In this document: positions 31,643-40,445 of the stretch, piece by piece
Layout of the letters: every line of letters starts with the position of its first letter
Position numbering within the stretch: the first letter of the stretch is position 1
From: Pseudomonas sp. M30-35
GTDB taxonomy: Bacteria > Pseudomonadota > Gammaproteobacteria > Pseudomonadales > Pseudomonadaceae
NCBI RefSeq assembly: GCF_002163625.1
Contig: NZ_CP020892.1
Span: forward strand, 1,798,001 to 1,862,000
Direction of reading: 5' to 3'
Length of the DNA: 64,000 nt
Made by a program: the position numbers and the translations under genes
Notes under the pieces: model-generated
Seen by the model: the letters and a program-made list of their open reading frames with translations, nothing else
What the model was told of the DNA's origin: nothing
The model's database searches: none

Positions 31643-32670
31643 GGATTCTGATCGTCAGCGATGCATGGGCGCCACAGGTTAACGGCGTGGTGACCAGTCT
31701 GCAGGCTTTGATTGGCGAACTGCATAACATGGGCCATCAGGTAAAACTTTTATCGCCAGCCGATTTTCGCTCGATCCCATGCCCGACGTATCCAGAAATT
31801 CCGTTGGTTTGGAATACCTGGCGAGTCGGTTCTGCGATCAAGGCTTTCCAGCCTGACTGCGTGCACCTGGCCACAGAAGGACCGCTTGGTTGGGCCGCGC
31901 GACGCTGGCTGAAAAAGCGCAATCTGGCTTTTTCCAGTGCGATTCACACACGGTTCCCTGAGTACGTCAGTGCACGCTTTGCCTGGATACCGTTGAGCTG
32001 GGGCTATGCCTATTTACGTCACTTTCATCGACCCAGTCAGGCGGTTTTGGTGACTACTGAGCATTTGCGTAGCGAGTTTTCTGCTTGGGGTTTGCAGCGT
32101 TTGAAACTCTGGCGAAAAGGGGTCAATTGCCAAGTGTTTAAACCAAAGGCGGTTGAGCTTGAAGCTCAGTCTGTGCCGGTCTTTCTCTACGTTGGCCGCC
32201 TTGCTCCGGAGAAAAATCTTGAAGCTTTTCTTCGCCTCGATTTGCCCGGTATCAAACGGGTAGTCGGGGACGGGCCACAACGCGAAGCATTGCAGCAGCA
32301 ATATCCGCAGGTTGAATTTTTGGGTTATCAGCACGGTCAAGCACTGACCGCCGCGTATCAACAAGCAAGTGTGTTGGTATTCCCCTCGCTAACTGATACC
32401 TATGGTTTGGTCATGCTTGAAGCATTGGCCTGTGGCACGCCGGTCGCTGCGTTTGCGGTGCGCGGGCCGCTTGAAGTATTGCAACAGGGCATCACCGGCT
32501 ATATGCATGAAGACCTTGGCAAAGCGTGCATAGAGGCGCTGAGCTTGAGTCGGGAGCGCTGCGCTGCAGAGGCCGCCAAGCAATCGTGGAAGGTTTCAGC
32601 GCAAGAGTTTTTGGCTGAGCAGCCTTTAGTTGATGGTGAGTTGTGTGCTCCCCAGCAGTTGCTGACTTAA
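31639..32670 (+). CDS. agt: Agt-type diacylglycerol glycosyltransferase (GT4)
   Basis: The 343-residue GT-B fold glycosyltransferase of family 4 has an N-terminal acceptor domain (SDAWAPQVNGVVTSLQ at 6-21) and a C-terminal donor domain with YVGRLAPEKNLEAFL and the E(x7)E-like stretch PSLTDTYGLVMLEALACGTPV. Together with PlcP it should replace phospholipids by glycolipids in phosphate-starved membranes. In P. aeruginosa the pair PA3219-PA3218 was linked to glucosyl- and glucuronosyl-diacylglycerol. Start and upstream stop overlap in ATGA, so translation is coupled. It converges on cyaB. The gene symbol is inferred from pairing; the donor sugar cannot be read. Confidence 0.75.
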   Translation: MRILIVSDAWAPQVNGVVTSLQALIGELHNMGHQVKLLSPADFRSIPCPTYPEIPLVWNTWRVGSAIKAFQPDCVHLATEGPLGWAARRWLKKRNLAFSSAIHTRFPEYVSARFAWIPLSWGYAYLRHFHRPSQAVLVTTEHLRSEFSAWGLQRLKLWRKGVNCQVFKPKAVELEAQSVPVFLYVGRLAPEKNLEAFLRLDLPGIKRVVGDGPQREALQQQYPQVEFLGYQHGQALTAAYQQASVLVFPSLTDTYGLVMLEALACGTPVAAFAVRGPLEVLQQGITGYMHEDLGKACIEALSLSRERCAAEAAKQSWKVSAQEFLAEQPLVDGELCAPQQLLT

Positions 32671-32749
32671 TCACTTCCTACGCAAGGACCAGCGGTTAAC
32701 GCTTAAATAGACGGCCTGCAGGCAACTTTTAAGTTGTTAGGTATTAGGG

Positions 32750-32905
32750 AGCTTCTGAAAAAGGTAGCGAGCGACGATAGTACAAGGCAAAAAAATGCGA
32801 AAAAGCGACCGAGGTCGCGCTCGACTTTAGTTGGCCTAAATGAGCATTTTGAGCAGTTTTTTAACGCAGTAATATCTAGCGCAGTAGTTTTTCAGAGGTT
32901 CCTTA
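32750..32905 (+). mobile_element. MITE-like element, family B copy 1
   Basis: This is a 156-bp non-coding element bounded by inverted ends (CTTCTGAAAAA and TTTTTCAGAGG). The core AAATGAGCATTTTGAGCAGT and the CAGTAATATCTAGCGCAGTA stretch are shared with copies at 35083 and 54513. It holds a GCGAC-CGAG-GTCGC hairpin that, read on the minus strand, is followed by a T-run. It ends 14 bp from the cyaB stop codon. There is no transposase. Confidence 0.85.
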
Positions 32906-32918
32906 GCGGTGCTGTCCG

Positions 32919-34307
32919 TTAAAGGATTACCTTGTCGCGCAGTTCCTTGGCAGCCTGTTGCAGGGCCTGAATCACGCGTTCCTTATCGAAGTTCTGAATG
33001 CCGTTGGTGTCCAGGTACATGGAGAAACCGGGCAGCTCATGTTCGACGTAACTTGAGGTTGCGCCAAGGTCGCGACGGAAATCGACTACTTGGTAAATCT
33101 GCACTGGGCGAGTGAATCCCTTGACGCTGATCTGGCCCTTGTCGCGGCACATGATGACGTCTTTGACCAGTGAGTAGGTCTCGTGCGAAATCAGGATTTC
33201 GCCTGATTCAGCCGCACTTTCCAGGCGGCTGGCAAGGTTCACGTCGCGTCCGATTATGGTGTAGTCCATTCGCGTGTCAGCGCCGAAGTTACCGACAGTG
33301 CAGTAGCCAGTATTGAGACCCATACGAATTTCGAGGGGTTTGGTTATGCCCTGAGCACGCCATTGCTGGCGTAGCACTTTCATGTGCTTGCGCATGGCGA
33401 TGGCCATTGAAACGGCTGCAACGGCGTCTTTCTTCGCGCCTTTGCTGGCTGGGTCGCCAAAGAACACCATGACACTGTCACCAATGAATTTGTCGATGGT
33501 GCCGCCGTATTTCAGGCAGATCTTCGACATTTCATTGAGGTAGGTGTTGAGAAGGTCGGTCAGTGCTTCTGCCTCGAGCTCTTCAGAGAGTTCGGTGAAA
33601 CCTTTGATATCGGAGAAAAACACCGTGAGCTTTTTGCGTTGAGTCCCCAGTCGCACGGTTTTTTTACCGCTGAAAATCGATTCCCAGACTTGCGGAGACA
33701 GGTACTTGGCAAGGTTGCGCGCAAGCCGCGCAGCTTTTTCTTGTTCGCGCCGGATGTCACTTCGCACCTGAGCCAGATGCAGACCCTGTTGGTGGACAAA
33801 GTAGGCGGTAATGGTGATGTAGAACGTGGTGAACAGGATGGACACCAAAGATACGAGTGTTGGGGTTTGGCCAGCGAAGTTCGGGCCTACCAACGCAGAT
33901 AACGCCAAGGTGCTGATCAGCGTGGTGACCAGTGCCAGCCCCATATTGCGCAAGCCACCGACAACCAGTGAGCTAAACAGCAGTGTCAGCAGGCTCATCA
34001 GGCTCAGGACTGGGGAAAAATTCAGCAGAACGGCCAGGCAGCCACAGTGTATGGAGTCGACAAGCATCAAGCCTTGGGTGGTTTTTTCGGGATAGTCTCG
34101 CTTGTAGCGTTGACTGACCTGATGCGCTAAATGCGGATAAAGCAGGGCGTAAGGAACAATCCACAAAATGCTGTATTCGAAATACTGTGCGTACGTCCCC
34201 GCTGCAATACTGGCTGCGACAGAAATGTAGGCCAGAATCCGCGAGTAATACTCCCGCATGAGTGGTGCCGGCAACACACGGGGCTGGTTAGCGGTGCGAA
34301 CAGTCAT
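32919..34307 (-). CDS. cyaB: Membrane class III adenylate cyclase CyaB
   Basis: The 462-residue protein has an N-terminal MASE2-type membrane domain (about 15-185, five to six helices) and a class III cyclase domain (about 225-405). Metal-binding FFSDIKGFTELSEEL, DKFIGDSVMVFFGDP and the transition-state region NTGYCTVGNFG are all present, so it should be active. In P. aeruginosa CyaB (463 residues) makes the cAMP that drives Vfr-dependent virulence and type IV pilus functions. The neighbouring plcP-agt pair matches the PAO1 order PA3217-PA3219 as I recall it. The start at 34307 gives the full MASE2 domain. Confidence 0.92.
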   Translation of the reverse strand: MTVRTANQPRVLPAPLMREYYSRILAYISVAASIAAGTYAQYFEYSILWIVPYALLYPHLAHQVSQRYKRDYPEKTTQGLMLVDSIHCGCLAVLLNFSPVLSLMSLLTLLFSSLVVGGLRNMGLALVTTLISTLALSALVGPNFAGQTPTLVSLVSILFTTFYITITAYFVHQQGLHLAQVRSDIRREQEKAARLARNLAKYLSPQVWESIFSGKKTVRLGTQRKKLTVFFSDIKGFTELSEELEAEALTDLLNTYLNEMSKICLKYGGTIDKFIGDSVMVFFGDPASKGAKKDAVAAVSMAIAMRKHMKVLRQQWRAQGITKPLEIRMGLNTGYCTVGNFGADTRMDYTIIGRDVNLASRLESAAESGEILISHETYSLVKDVIMCRDKGQISVKGFTRPVQIYQVVDFRRDLGATSSYVEHELPGFSMYLDTNGIQNFDKERVIQALQQAAKELRDKVIL

Positions 34308-34478
34308 GGTACGGCGATGATCCCTGATGTTGGAACGCCTCTAGGTGGGCGTTAAATTGACCAGAATCTACGATATAGACCTCGGCCAGACAGGGATCAT
34401 AACTAAGCATGGCTTACCCGCCAAGCGGCAATGACGAATGCATCATTTTGGCGGATTACTGGTTGTCACAGCGCTTTA

Positions 34479-35060
34479 TCAGGCGCTTTTTTTAACATCA
34501 CGGTAAATGGAGCTTTTAGGTTGGGCAAATACACGCCGTAACATCGGTTCAAAAAATGCGAGCGGTAACGCCTCGTACTCAGGATCAAAGGCCGAGGCGT
34601 CATATTTGGCGCAGAAATCGATAGTCGCCTGGTACTGCGGATGGTCTTTGAATTGCTCACGCAAATGACGATCCATGCCCAGGTGATGAAAGAAGTAGTA
34701 GCCCTGAAAGATTGCGTGTTTTTCGACTATCCAATGATTTTCGGCACTGACAAAGGGTTTGAGCATGGCCGCAGCAATGTCGGCATGGTTGTAGCTGCCC
34801 AATGTGTCACCAATATCATGCAGCAGGGCGCAAACTACATACTCTTCGTCGCGGCCATCCCTGTGTGCGCGAGTTGCGGTTTGTAGTGAATGGGTCAGAC
34901 GGTCAACAGGAAAACCGCCAAAGTCGCCGTCCAGCAGCTTTAGGTGCGTGATAATGCGATCAGGCAGTTGATCTGCAAAGGCGCGAAAGTCTTTGGCGAT
35001 AATTGCCCAGTCATCTTCAGTGCCGTTTTCCATATGGGTGAAACGCGCGTGCATATTCAT
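34479..35060 (-). CDS. HD-domain protein, possible diiron enzyme
   Basis: The 193-residue HD-fold protein has H57, the H81-D82 pair in ALLHDIGD, then H92, H109, H115 and D154. This gives enough ligands for a two-metal site like that of PhnZ/MIOX-type mixed-valent diiron oxygenases, with the same 24-residue spacing from the first His to the HD pair as I recall for PhnZ. A plain HD phosphohydrolase remains possible. It stands between MITE copies 1 and 2, with an Mpo1-like gene immediately upstream on the same strand. Function not established. Confidence 0.75.
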   Translation of the reverse strand: MNMHARFTHMENGTEDDWAIIAKDFRAFADQLPDRIITHLKLLDGDFGGFPVDRLTHSLQTATRAHRDGRDEEYVVCALLHDIGDTLGSYNHADIAAAMLKPFVSAENHWIVEKHAIFQGYYFFHHLGMDRHLREQFKDHPQYQATIDFCAKYDASAFDPEYEALPLAFFEPMLRRVFAQPKSSIYRDVKKSA

Positions 35061-35082
35061 TACTGAGCCCCTCGTATTTATG

Positions 35083-35224
35083 GATCTTCTGAAAAAGGCA
35101 GCGAGCGAAGGTAGTACAAGGCAAAAAAGTGCGAAAAAGCGCAGTTTAGTTGTTCTAAATGAGCATTTTGAGCAGTTTTTTAACGCAGTAATATCTAGCG
35201 CAGTAGTTTTTCAGAGATTCCTTA
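35083..35224 (+). mobile_element. MITE-like element, family B copy 2
   Basis: The 142-bp copy has CTTCTGAAAAA at the left and TTTTTCAGAGA at the right. It lacks the inner GCGAC hairpin present in copies 1 and 3. The last three bases (TTA) are the stop codon of the Mpo1-like gene on the minus strand. Confidence 0.85.
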
Positions 35225-35539
35225 GAATTTAATGCGGCCGGTGCAGACATCTTTGAACATCACCCAGTCACCCATTAATGAGTACAGCGGGTACTTGAAG
35301 GTTGCCGGGCGATTTTTTTCGAAGACAAAGTGACCAACCCAGGCAAAGCCGTACCCCACCAGGGGGATTGCCAGTAACCACAGCCATTGCTGGCTGAGTA
35401 AGCTGTAAGCCACAATCAATAGAACCAGTGTGCTGCCTGCATAATGCAACCGGCGGCAGGTCGGGTTGCTGTGTTCTTGCAGGTAATAAGGGTAGAACTC
35501 AGCAAAAGAGTGAAAACGTTCAGTCGTTTGGGCAGTCAT
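35222..35539 (-). CDS. Mpo1-like (DUF962) membrane protein
   Basis: The 105-residue protein has two to three hydrophobic helices and the Mpo1/DUF962 pattern FAEFYPYYLQEHSNPTCRRLHYAG at the N-terminus (in two parts), GYGFAWVGHFVFEKNRPAT in the middle and PLYSLMGDW. Yeast Mpo1 is an Fe(II)-dependent dioxygenase in alpha-oxidation of 2-hydroxy fatty acids; the conserved histidines are visible here. A fatty-acid role in bacteria is inference. The stop codon is supplied by MITE copy 2. Divergent from an AraC-type regulator. Confidence 0.8.
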   Translation of the reverse strand: MTAQTTERFHSFAEFYPYYLQEHSNPTCRRLHYAGSTLVLLIVAYSLLSQQWLWLLAIPLVGYGFAWVGHFVFEKNRPATFKYPLYSLMGDWVMFKDVCTGRIKF

Positions 35540-35716
35540 GGTGTGCCTCCTATTATTATTTTAGTCAGACCTTGGCTATTGGTTAGAGTCTAGGCTCCGC
35601 GCGGCTATTAACCAGTGACATTAAGTGCCACATTACTATCCTTACCCGCCATTGCGTTCCGCCTTGATATGTCGGTATACAATTAGCCAGTTGGATTCAT
35701 AAAATAAGAAACCTCA

Positions 35717-36718
35717 ATGAGTGAACGGACAACATCATCGAATTGGGCTCTAGGCATCGTTCAGGCGCTGGAAATGGGCGGGGTGGACTGTCGTTCGATT
35801 TTCCCCGAGCTAGGCCTTGATTACGCCTCACTGGAAGACCCGGAAGCGCGATTTCCCCAGGATGGCATGACCCGGCTGTGGACGCGTGCCGTCGAACTAT
35901 CAGGCAATCCGGCGATTGGCTTGAACATGGCTAAAGTAGTGCGTCCAGCCTCGTTTCATGTGGTTGGCTATGCATTGATGTCGAGCAGCTCACTGAAAGA
36001 AGGTCTGGCGCGGCTGGTTCGCTACCAGCGAATCATTGCCGAAGGCGCAGACTTGGGCTTCAGACCAACCCCTGATGGCTATGAACTCGTGCTGGCGATT
36101 CATGGCGATCGTCTGCCGCCAGCACGCCAAAGCGCAGAGGCGTCACTGGCTTATGCATTGGCTTTTTGCCGTTGGATGACCGGTAAGCTGATTCGCCCTC
36201 GCAGGATTCTTTTACAAGGTGATCCGCCCGCGGATATCGAGCCGTTTCAGCAGGTGTTTCAAGCGCCGCTGGAGTTCAATGCCAGCCATTATGCCTTGCT
36301 GTTTGAGCGAGCCGACATGGAGATGCCGCTGCCCACTGCCAACCCGTCGTTGGCGCAATTGCATGATCGTTTTGCCGGTGAGTTTCTGGCGCGGTTTTCA
36401 GAAAGCCGGGTGACTCATCAGGCCCGTCAAGTGATTTGCCGATTGCTGCCGCAAGGTGAGCCGAAGCGGGAGGTTGTCGCGCAAACCTTGCACATGTCGC
36501 AACGTACGCTGCAACGCCGTTTACAGGAGGAGGGCACCAGCTTTCAGCAGTTGCTTGACGATACCCGCTGTGAACTTTCGCAACAGTACCTTGCGCAGCC
36601 GAACCTGACCTTGCTGGAGATTTCTTATCTGTTGGGGTTTGCTGACCCGAGTAACTTCTTTCGGGCGTTTCGCCGCTGGTTTGAGTTAACGCCCAGCGAG
36701 TATCGGGCACGCATGTGA
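35717..36718 (+). CDS. AraC family regulator (OruR/ArgR-like, Arabinose_bd domain)
   Basis: The 333-residue regulator has an N-terminal PF12625-type sensor domain (about 25-210) and an AraC HTH (about 235-330: VVAQTLHMSQRTLQRRLQEE and LLEISYLLGFADPSNFFRAFRRW). This architecture is common in Pseudomonas (OruR-like) and responds to small amphipathic or amino-acid-derived molecules. It is divergent from the Mpo1-like gene across 177 bp and may control the Mpo1-HD pair. A -10-like TATACA sits near 35677. Confidence 0.85.
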   Translation: MSERTTSSNWALGIVQALEMGGVDCRSIFPELGLDYASLEDPEARFPQDGMTRLWTRAVELSGNPAIGLNMAKVVRPASFHVVGYALMSSSSLKEGLARLVRYQRIIAEGADLGFRPTPDGYELVLAIHGDRLPPARQSAEASLAYALAFCRWMTGKLIRPRRILLQGDPPADIEPFQQVFQAPLEFNASHYALLFERADMEMPLPTANPSLAQLHDRFAGEFLARFSESRVTHQARQVICRLLPQGEPKREVVAQTLHMSQRTLQRRLQEEGTSFQQLLDDTRCELSQQYLAQPNLTLLEISYLLGFADPSNFFRAFRRWFELTPSEYRARM

Positions 36719-36720
36719 CC

Positions 36721-36843
36721 CTGCCGTCCGGTGGACACGCTTCGGGTGTCACACCCTATGTAGGGAGGACAACGCCTTTTTTGTCCGCCATTGCCGTGGG
36801 GTATTTGCCAGATGTATCTGGACAAGCTTGGCGTTGTTCTGGC
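36721..36843 (-). repeat. Family A repeat, degenerate inverted copy
   Basis: GGTGGACACGCTTCGGGTGT with CACACCCTA (from 36731) and GGACAAGCTTGGCGTTGTT near the right end are both reverse complements of the family A first hairpin. It fills the 127-bp gap between the convergent AraC and trkH genes. Confidence 0.6.
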
Positions 36844-36845
36844 GT

Positions 36846-38306
36846 TTAATGGCGCCAGAACGAAGGCATCAGCACCACCATCACCGTCAGGATTTCCAGG
36901 CGACCGAGCAGCATGCCGCAGGTAAGAATCCATTTGGCGGTATCAGGCAGGCTGGAGAAATTCCCGGCAGGGCCAATGATCGGTCCCATGCCCGGGCCGA
37001 CGCCGGAGACAGTACTGGCCGCACCGCTAAGTGAGGTTATCCAGTCCAGCCCACACAGGCTCAAACCCAGCGCCATCACGGCGATGGTGGTGGTGAAGAA
37101 GAATGAGAAGGTCAAGATCGAGCGGACGATGTCTTCGTCGAGCCGGTGTTGGTTGTATTGCTGTTTGATCACTGCGCGAGGATGAACCAGCTGTTTAAGG
37201 TTGGCCTTGAGCAGGATGTAGGCGACTTGGAAGCGGAAGATCTTCAAGCCTCCCGCAGTTGAGCCCGAGCAGCCACCAATAAACCCCAGGTAGAAAAACA
37301 ACATCCCAGCAAAGCCGCCCCAGAGAGTGTAATCACCCAATGCAAAGCCGGTGGTGGAGATAATCGAGGTGGTGTTTACCGCAACGTGGCGTACTGCTTC
37401 CAGCCAGTGCAAGTCTGTGGTTAGCGCATACCAAGTGCCTAGCATGATCCAGGTACTGAGCAAAATACCTAGAAAGCCGCGTACTTGTTGGTCGTAGTAC
37501 AGCGCACGAAAGTTACCACGCAGCGCTGCAACATAAAGCACGAATGGCAGGCTGCCGAGAATCATCAGTAACACGGTTACCCAATGCACGGCCGGTTGTT
37601 GCCAGTGGCCAATTGAGCTATCTGAAGTTGAAAAACCGCCAGTGGCGATGGCCGACATGGTGTGGTTGATCGCGTCAAACCAGCCCATACCCGCTAGCCA
37701 CAATGCCACAACACCGAAAATGCTCAGGCCGACATAGGCCGCGACCATATATTTGGCGACCATATGTGAGCGCGGCATGATTTTGTCGGAACGGTCGGAT
37801 GACTCAGTCTGGAACAGGCGCATCCCACCAATGCGCAGCATCGGCAGAATGGCGACAGCCATGGCAATGAAGCCGACGCCACCCAGCCAGTGCAGCAGTG
37901 AACGCCAAATCAGGATGCCCGGCGACATGTCGTCCAGACCATTCAGTACGGTCGCGCCGGTTGCGGTAATACCCGACATACTTTCAAACAGCGAGTCGGT
38001 AATGCTCATATGTTGGCTGAAAATAAACGGCAGCGTGGCAAACAGGCAAACCATTACCCAACTCGAAACCGTCAGCATGTACATGTCACGTGGGCGAAGT
38101 TGCGAAGCTTGCTGGCGGTTGCGGCCTTGAGCAATGAGGGTTAACCCACTAAGAAAGGTGATCAGGCTTGACCATAAAAACGAATTGATTTCGTAAGGGC
38201 GCTCAAACACCAGCAAGGTGATGACAGGCACCAACATGCTTACCGACAGAGTGACCAGAAACACGCCATTGATGAAAGCGAGAATGCGCACTGTCGATTT
38301 AGACAT
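36846..38306 (-). CDS. trkH: TrkH family potassium transporter (copy 1)
   Basis: The 486-residue K+ channel-like subunit has four M1-P-M2 repeats. The selectivity-filter glycines lie in SGITATGATVL, SAIATGGFST, TSIISTTGFALGDY and AASTVSGVGPGMGPI. It works with the cytoplasmic regulator TrkA, not encoded in this window, to import K+ with H+ or Na+. A close paralogue lies 86 bp upstream on the same strand, a tandem duplication. It is divergent enough that both copies keep full length and filter residues. The stop sits at the edge of a degenerate family A repeat. Confidence 0.93.
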   Translation of the reverse strand: MSKSTVRILAFINGVFLVTLSVSMLVPVITLLVFERPYEINSFLWSSLITFLSGLTLIAQGRNRQQASQLRPRDMYMLTVSSWVMVCLFATLPFIFSQHMSITDSLFESMSGITATGATVLNGLDDMSPGILIWRSLLHWLGGVGFIAMAVAILPMLRIGGMRLFQTESSDRSDKIMPRSHMVAKYMVAAYVGLSIFGVVALWLAGMGWFDAINHTMSAIATGGFSTSDSSIGHWQQPAVHWVTVLLMILGSLPFVLYVAALRGNFRALYYDQQVRGFLGILLSTWIMLGTWYALTTDLHWLEAVRHVAVNTTSIISTTGFALGDYTLWGGFAGMLFFYLGFIGGCSGSTAGGLKIFRFQVAYILLKANLKQLVHPRAVIKQQYNQHRLDEDIVRSILTFSFFFTTTIAVMALGLSLCGLDWITSLSGAASTVSGVGPGMGPIIGPAGNFSSLPDTAKWILTCGMLLGRLEILTVMVVLMPSFWRH

Positions 38307-38392
38307 CCAGTTCAGCCCTTGCGCGCAACATAGATTTCATCTTGAAACCGGCTTCCATGTGATTGGTATTTTTGTACTTTAGTCTGCTGATA

Positions 38393-39847
38393 TCAGTGGC
38401 GCCAAAATGAGCGAGTGACCAATACCAGTACGGTCAGAATTTCCAGTCGACCAAGTAGCATGCCCAAGGTCAATAACCATTTGGCCGCGTCAGGCAGGCT
38501 GGCAAAGTTTCCGGCCGGGCCAATAATAGGGCCTAAGCCCGGACCAACGTTACACACTGCTGTTGCTGCGCCGGTAAGGGCGGTAATCCAATCAAGCCCC
38601 AGCAGCGCCAGGCCCAATGCAATAACGCCAATGGTGATGGTGAAAAAGAAAGAAAAGGTAATCAGCGAGCGAACGATATCTTCGTCGAGGTTGTGGTTGT
38701 TGTACTGTTGCTTGATCACCGCGCGCGGGTGTACCAGTTGTTGCAAGTTGGCGCGCAGCAGTACATAGGCCACCTGAAAACGAAAGATTTTCAATCCGCC
38801 AGCAGTTGAGCCCGAGCAGCCGCCGATAAACGTCAGGTAGAAGAACAGCATCACTGCGAAACTGCCCCACAGCGTGTAGTCGCCCAAGGCGAAACCAGAC
38901 GTGGTGACCACCGAGGTCACGTTAACCGCAACGATGCGCACAGCGTCCATCCAGCTATAGTCTGAATGGGTCCACAACCAAGTGCCGAATACCAGCCAGG
39001 TTACAACCAGAAAGCCAAGAAAGCCGTGAACCTGATGGTCTCGAACCAGTGCGTGACGGTTGCCTCGAACGCTGGCAACGTACAGGGTGAAGGGCAGGCT
39101 ACCGGAAATCATCATCACTACAGCAACCCAATGCACCGCGGGTTGATCCCAATGGGCGAGCGATGAGTCAGAAGTTGAATAGCCGCCAGTCGAAATTGAG
39201 GTCATCGCATGGTTGATCGCCTCAAATGGCGTCATGCCGGCCAGCCAGTAGCTGACAAAGCCAATCAGTGTCAGGCCCAGATAGACGATAAGGATGGATT
39301 TGGCAGCCATATGCGAGCGCGGCATGACTTTCTCGCCCCAGTCCGATGATTCGGTCTGGAACAGGCGCATACCACCAACTCTCAGCAGCGGCAGAATCGC
39401 AACCGCCATACCAATAAAGCCGATGCCGCCAAGCCATTGCAGCATTGAGCGCCAGATCAGCAGGCCAGGGGATGCAGTGTCGAGCCCGCTAAGTACGGTT
39501 GAACCGGTGGTGGTGATGCCCGACATGGTTTCAAAAAATGCATCGGTGTAGCTGATGTGATGGATTTGCACCATGGGCAATGCCGCAAATATGCAGACCA
39601 CCAGCCAGCTGCCAGTGGTCAGCAGGTACATGTCACGCGGGCGCAACTGAGCGTTTTCGGGGCGGCCGGGAATAACCAGCGCCATGCCTGCAACGGCGGT
39701 AATCAGGCTTGACCAGAGGAATGGGTCGAGGTCTTCGGTACGTCCATATACCAGGAGCGTCAGCAGAGGAATCATCATGCTGAGTGCCAGAGTCAATAAA
39801 AAGATACCGAGGATGAAGCCAATTATTCGTAGTGTCGCCAAGGCCAT
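38393..39847 (-). CDS. trkH: TrkH family potassium transporter (copy 2)
   Basis: This is a 484-residue paralogue of the neighbouring TrkH, with the same start pattern (RIIGFILGIFLLTLALSM) and filter segments SGITTTGSTVL, TSISTGGYST, TSVVTTSGFALGDY and AATAVCNVGPGLGPI. The two proteins are alike along their whole length. The SCSGSTAGGLKIFRFQVAY region near residue 340 is identical apart from one Gly-Cys pairing. They may differ in affinity or coupling ion; the final filter differs most (CNVGPGLGP here, SGVGPGMGP in copy 1). It is upstream of copy 1 and probably co-transcribed. Confidence 0.93.
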   Translation of the reverse strand: MALATLRIIGFILGIFLLTLALSMMIPLLTLLVYGRTEDLDPFLWSSLITAVAGMALVIPGRPENAQLRPRDMYLLTTGSWLVVCIFAALPMVQIHHISYTDAFFETMSGITTTGSTVLSGLDTASPGLLIWRSMLQWLGGIGFIGMAVAILPLLRVGGMRLFQTESSDWGEKVMPRSHMAAKSILIVYLGLTLIGFVSYWLAGMTPFEAINHAMTSISTGGYSTSDSSLAHWDQPAVHWVAVVMMISGSLPFTLYVASVRGNRHALVRDHQVHGFLGFLVVTWLVFGTWLWTHSDYSWMDAVRIVAVNVTSVVTTSGFALGDYTLWGSFAVMLFFYLTFIGGCSGSTAGGLKIFRFQVAYVLLRANLQQLVHPRAVIKQQYNNHNLDEDIVRSLITFSFFFTITIGVIALGLALLGLDWITALTGAATAVCNVGPGLGPIIGPAGNFASLPDAAKWLLTLGMLLGRLEILTVLVLVTRSFWRH

Positions 39848-40011
39848 ATAGGGGGCTCAAGTGGAGGACAGACGGAAAGTCGCAAAGGGCGCCATTCTAC
39901 TCGGGAGAAGAAAGCTGTACACCAACAATCAACTTTGCTTTACAACGCCTTCGGTAAGCATAGAATAGCCGCCAGGTGCCGGCCCTTGCCGGTTTCTGAG
40001 TCCTTATAATC

Positions 40012-40383
40012 ATGTCTGAAACTAATCCTTGTTTAACGTGTGGCGCTTGCTGCGCGTATTTTCGTGTGTCTTTCTTTTGGGGCGAGTGCCAATCTGCTGG
40101 CGGCACGGTGCCGGATGATCAAGTTGTTCTGATTACTCCGCAACGTGTTGCCATGCGTGGTACCGAGCATAAACCAGCACGCTGTAATGCACTGCTGGGG
40201 AATGTGGGCGAAGGGGTGCGTTGTACCTTATATGAGCATCGTTCCAGCCCGTGCCGTGATTTTGAGGCATCCTGGGCTAATGGCGAACATAACCCGCGTT
40301 GTGATGATGCACGCAAGGCTTATGGTTTGCCGCCGCTGACACCGCCGGTACAGCCGAGCGTGTCGCCGGATCGAGTCGCTTAA
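40012..40383 (+). CDS. YkgJ-family cysteine cluster protein
   Basis: The 123-residue protein carries the CxxCxxCC cluster at the N-terminus (CLTCGACCAYF, residues 6-16) and further Cys residues (RCNAL, GVRCTLYEHRSSPCRDFEASW), the pattern of the YkgJ/putative zinc- or iron-chelating domain. The cluster is thought to bind Zn or an Fe-S centre, but the role is unknown. The ATG at 40012 puts the cysteine cluster at the very N-terminus as in homologues. A strong terminator follows. Confidence 0.82.
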   Translation: MSETNPCLTCGACCAYFRVSFFWGECQSAGGTVPDDQVVLITPQRVAMRGTEHKPARCNALLGNVGEGVRCTLYEHRSSPCRDFEASWANGEHNPRCDDARKAYGLPPLTPPVQPSVSPDRVA

Positions 40384-40408
40384 ACGCTACCTAGACGACG
40401 AAATATCA

Positions 40409-40445
40409 ATACGCCCAGAGGTTAGCCTCTGGGCGTATTTTTTTG
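40409..40445 (+). terminator. Strong intrinsic terminator
   Basis: AATACGCCCAGAGG (40409-40422) and CCTCTGGGCGTATT (40427-40440) form a perfect 14-bp stem with a TTAG loop, running straight into a T-run. It ends the cysteine-cluster gene. Confidence 0.95.

Noticed and set aside
32750..32905. Family B considered as a complete insertion sequence
   Set aside because: Only about 140-160 bp, with no open frame for a transposase, so at most a non-autonomous element.
34466..34492. AGCGC...GCGCT with T-run as a plus-strand terminator
   Set aside because: No plus-strand gene ends here and the sequence overlaps the HD gene stop codon; its T-run is on the wrong strand for the HD gene.
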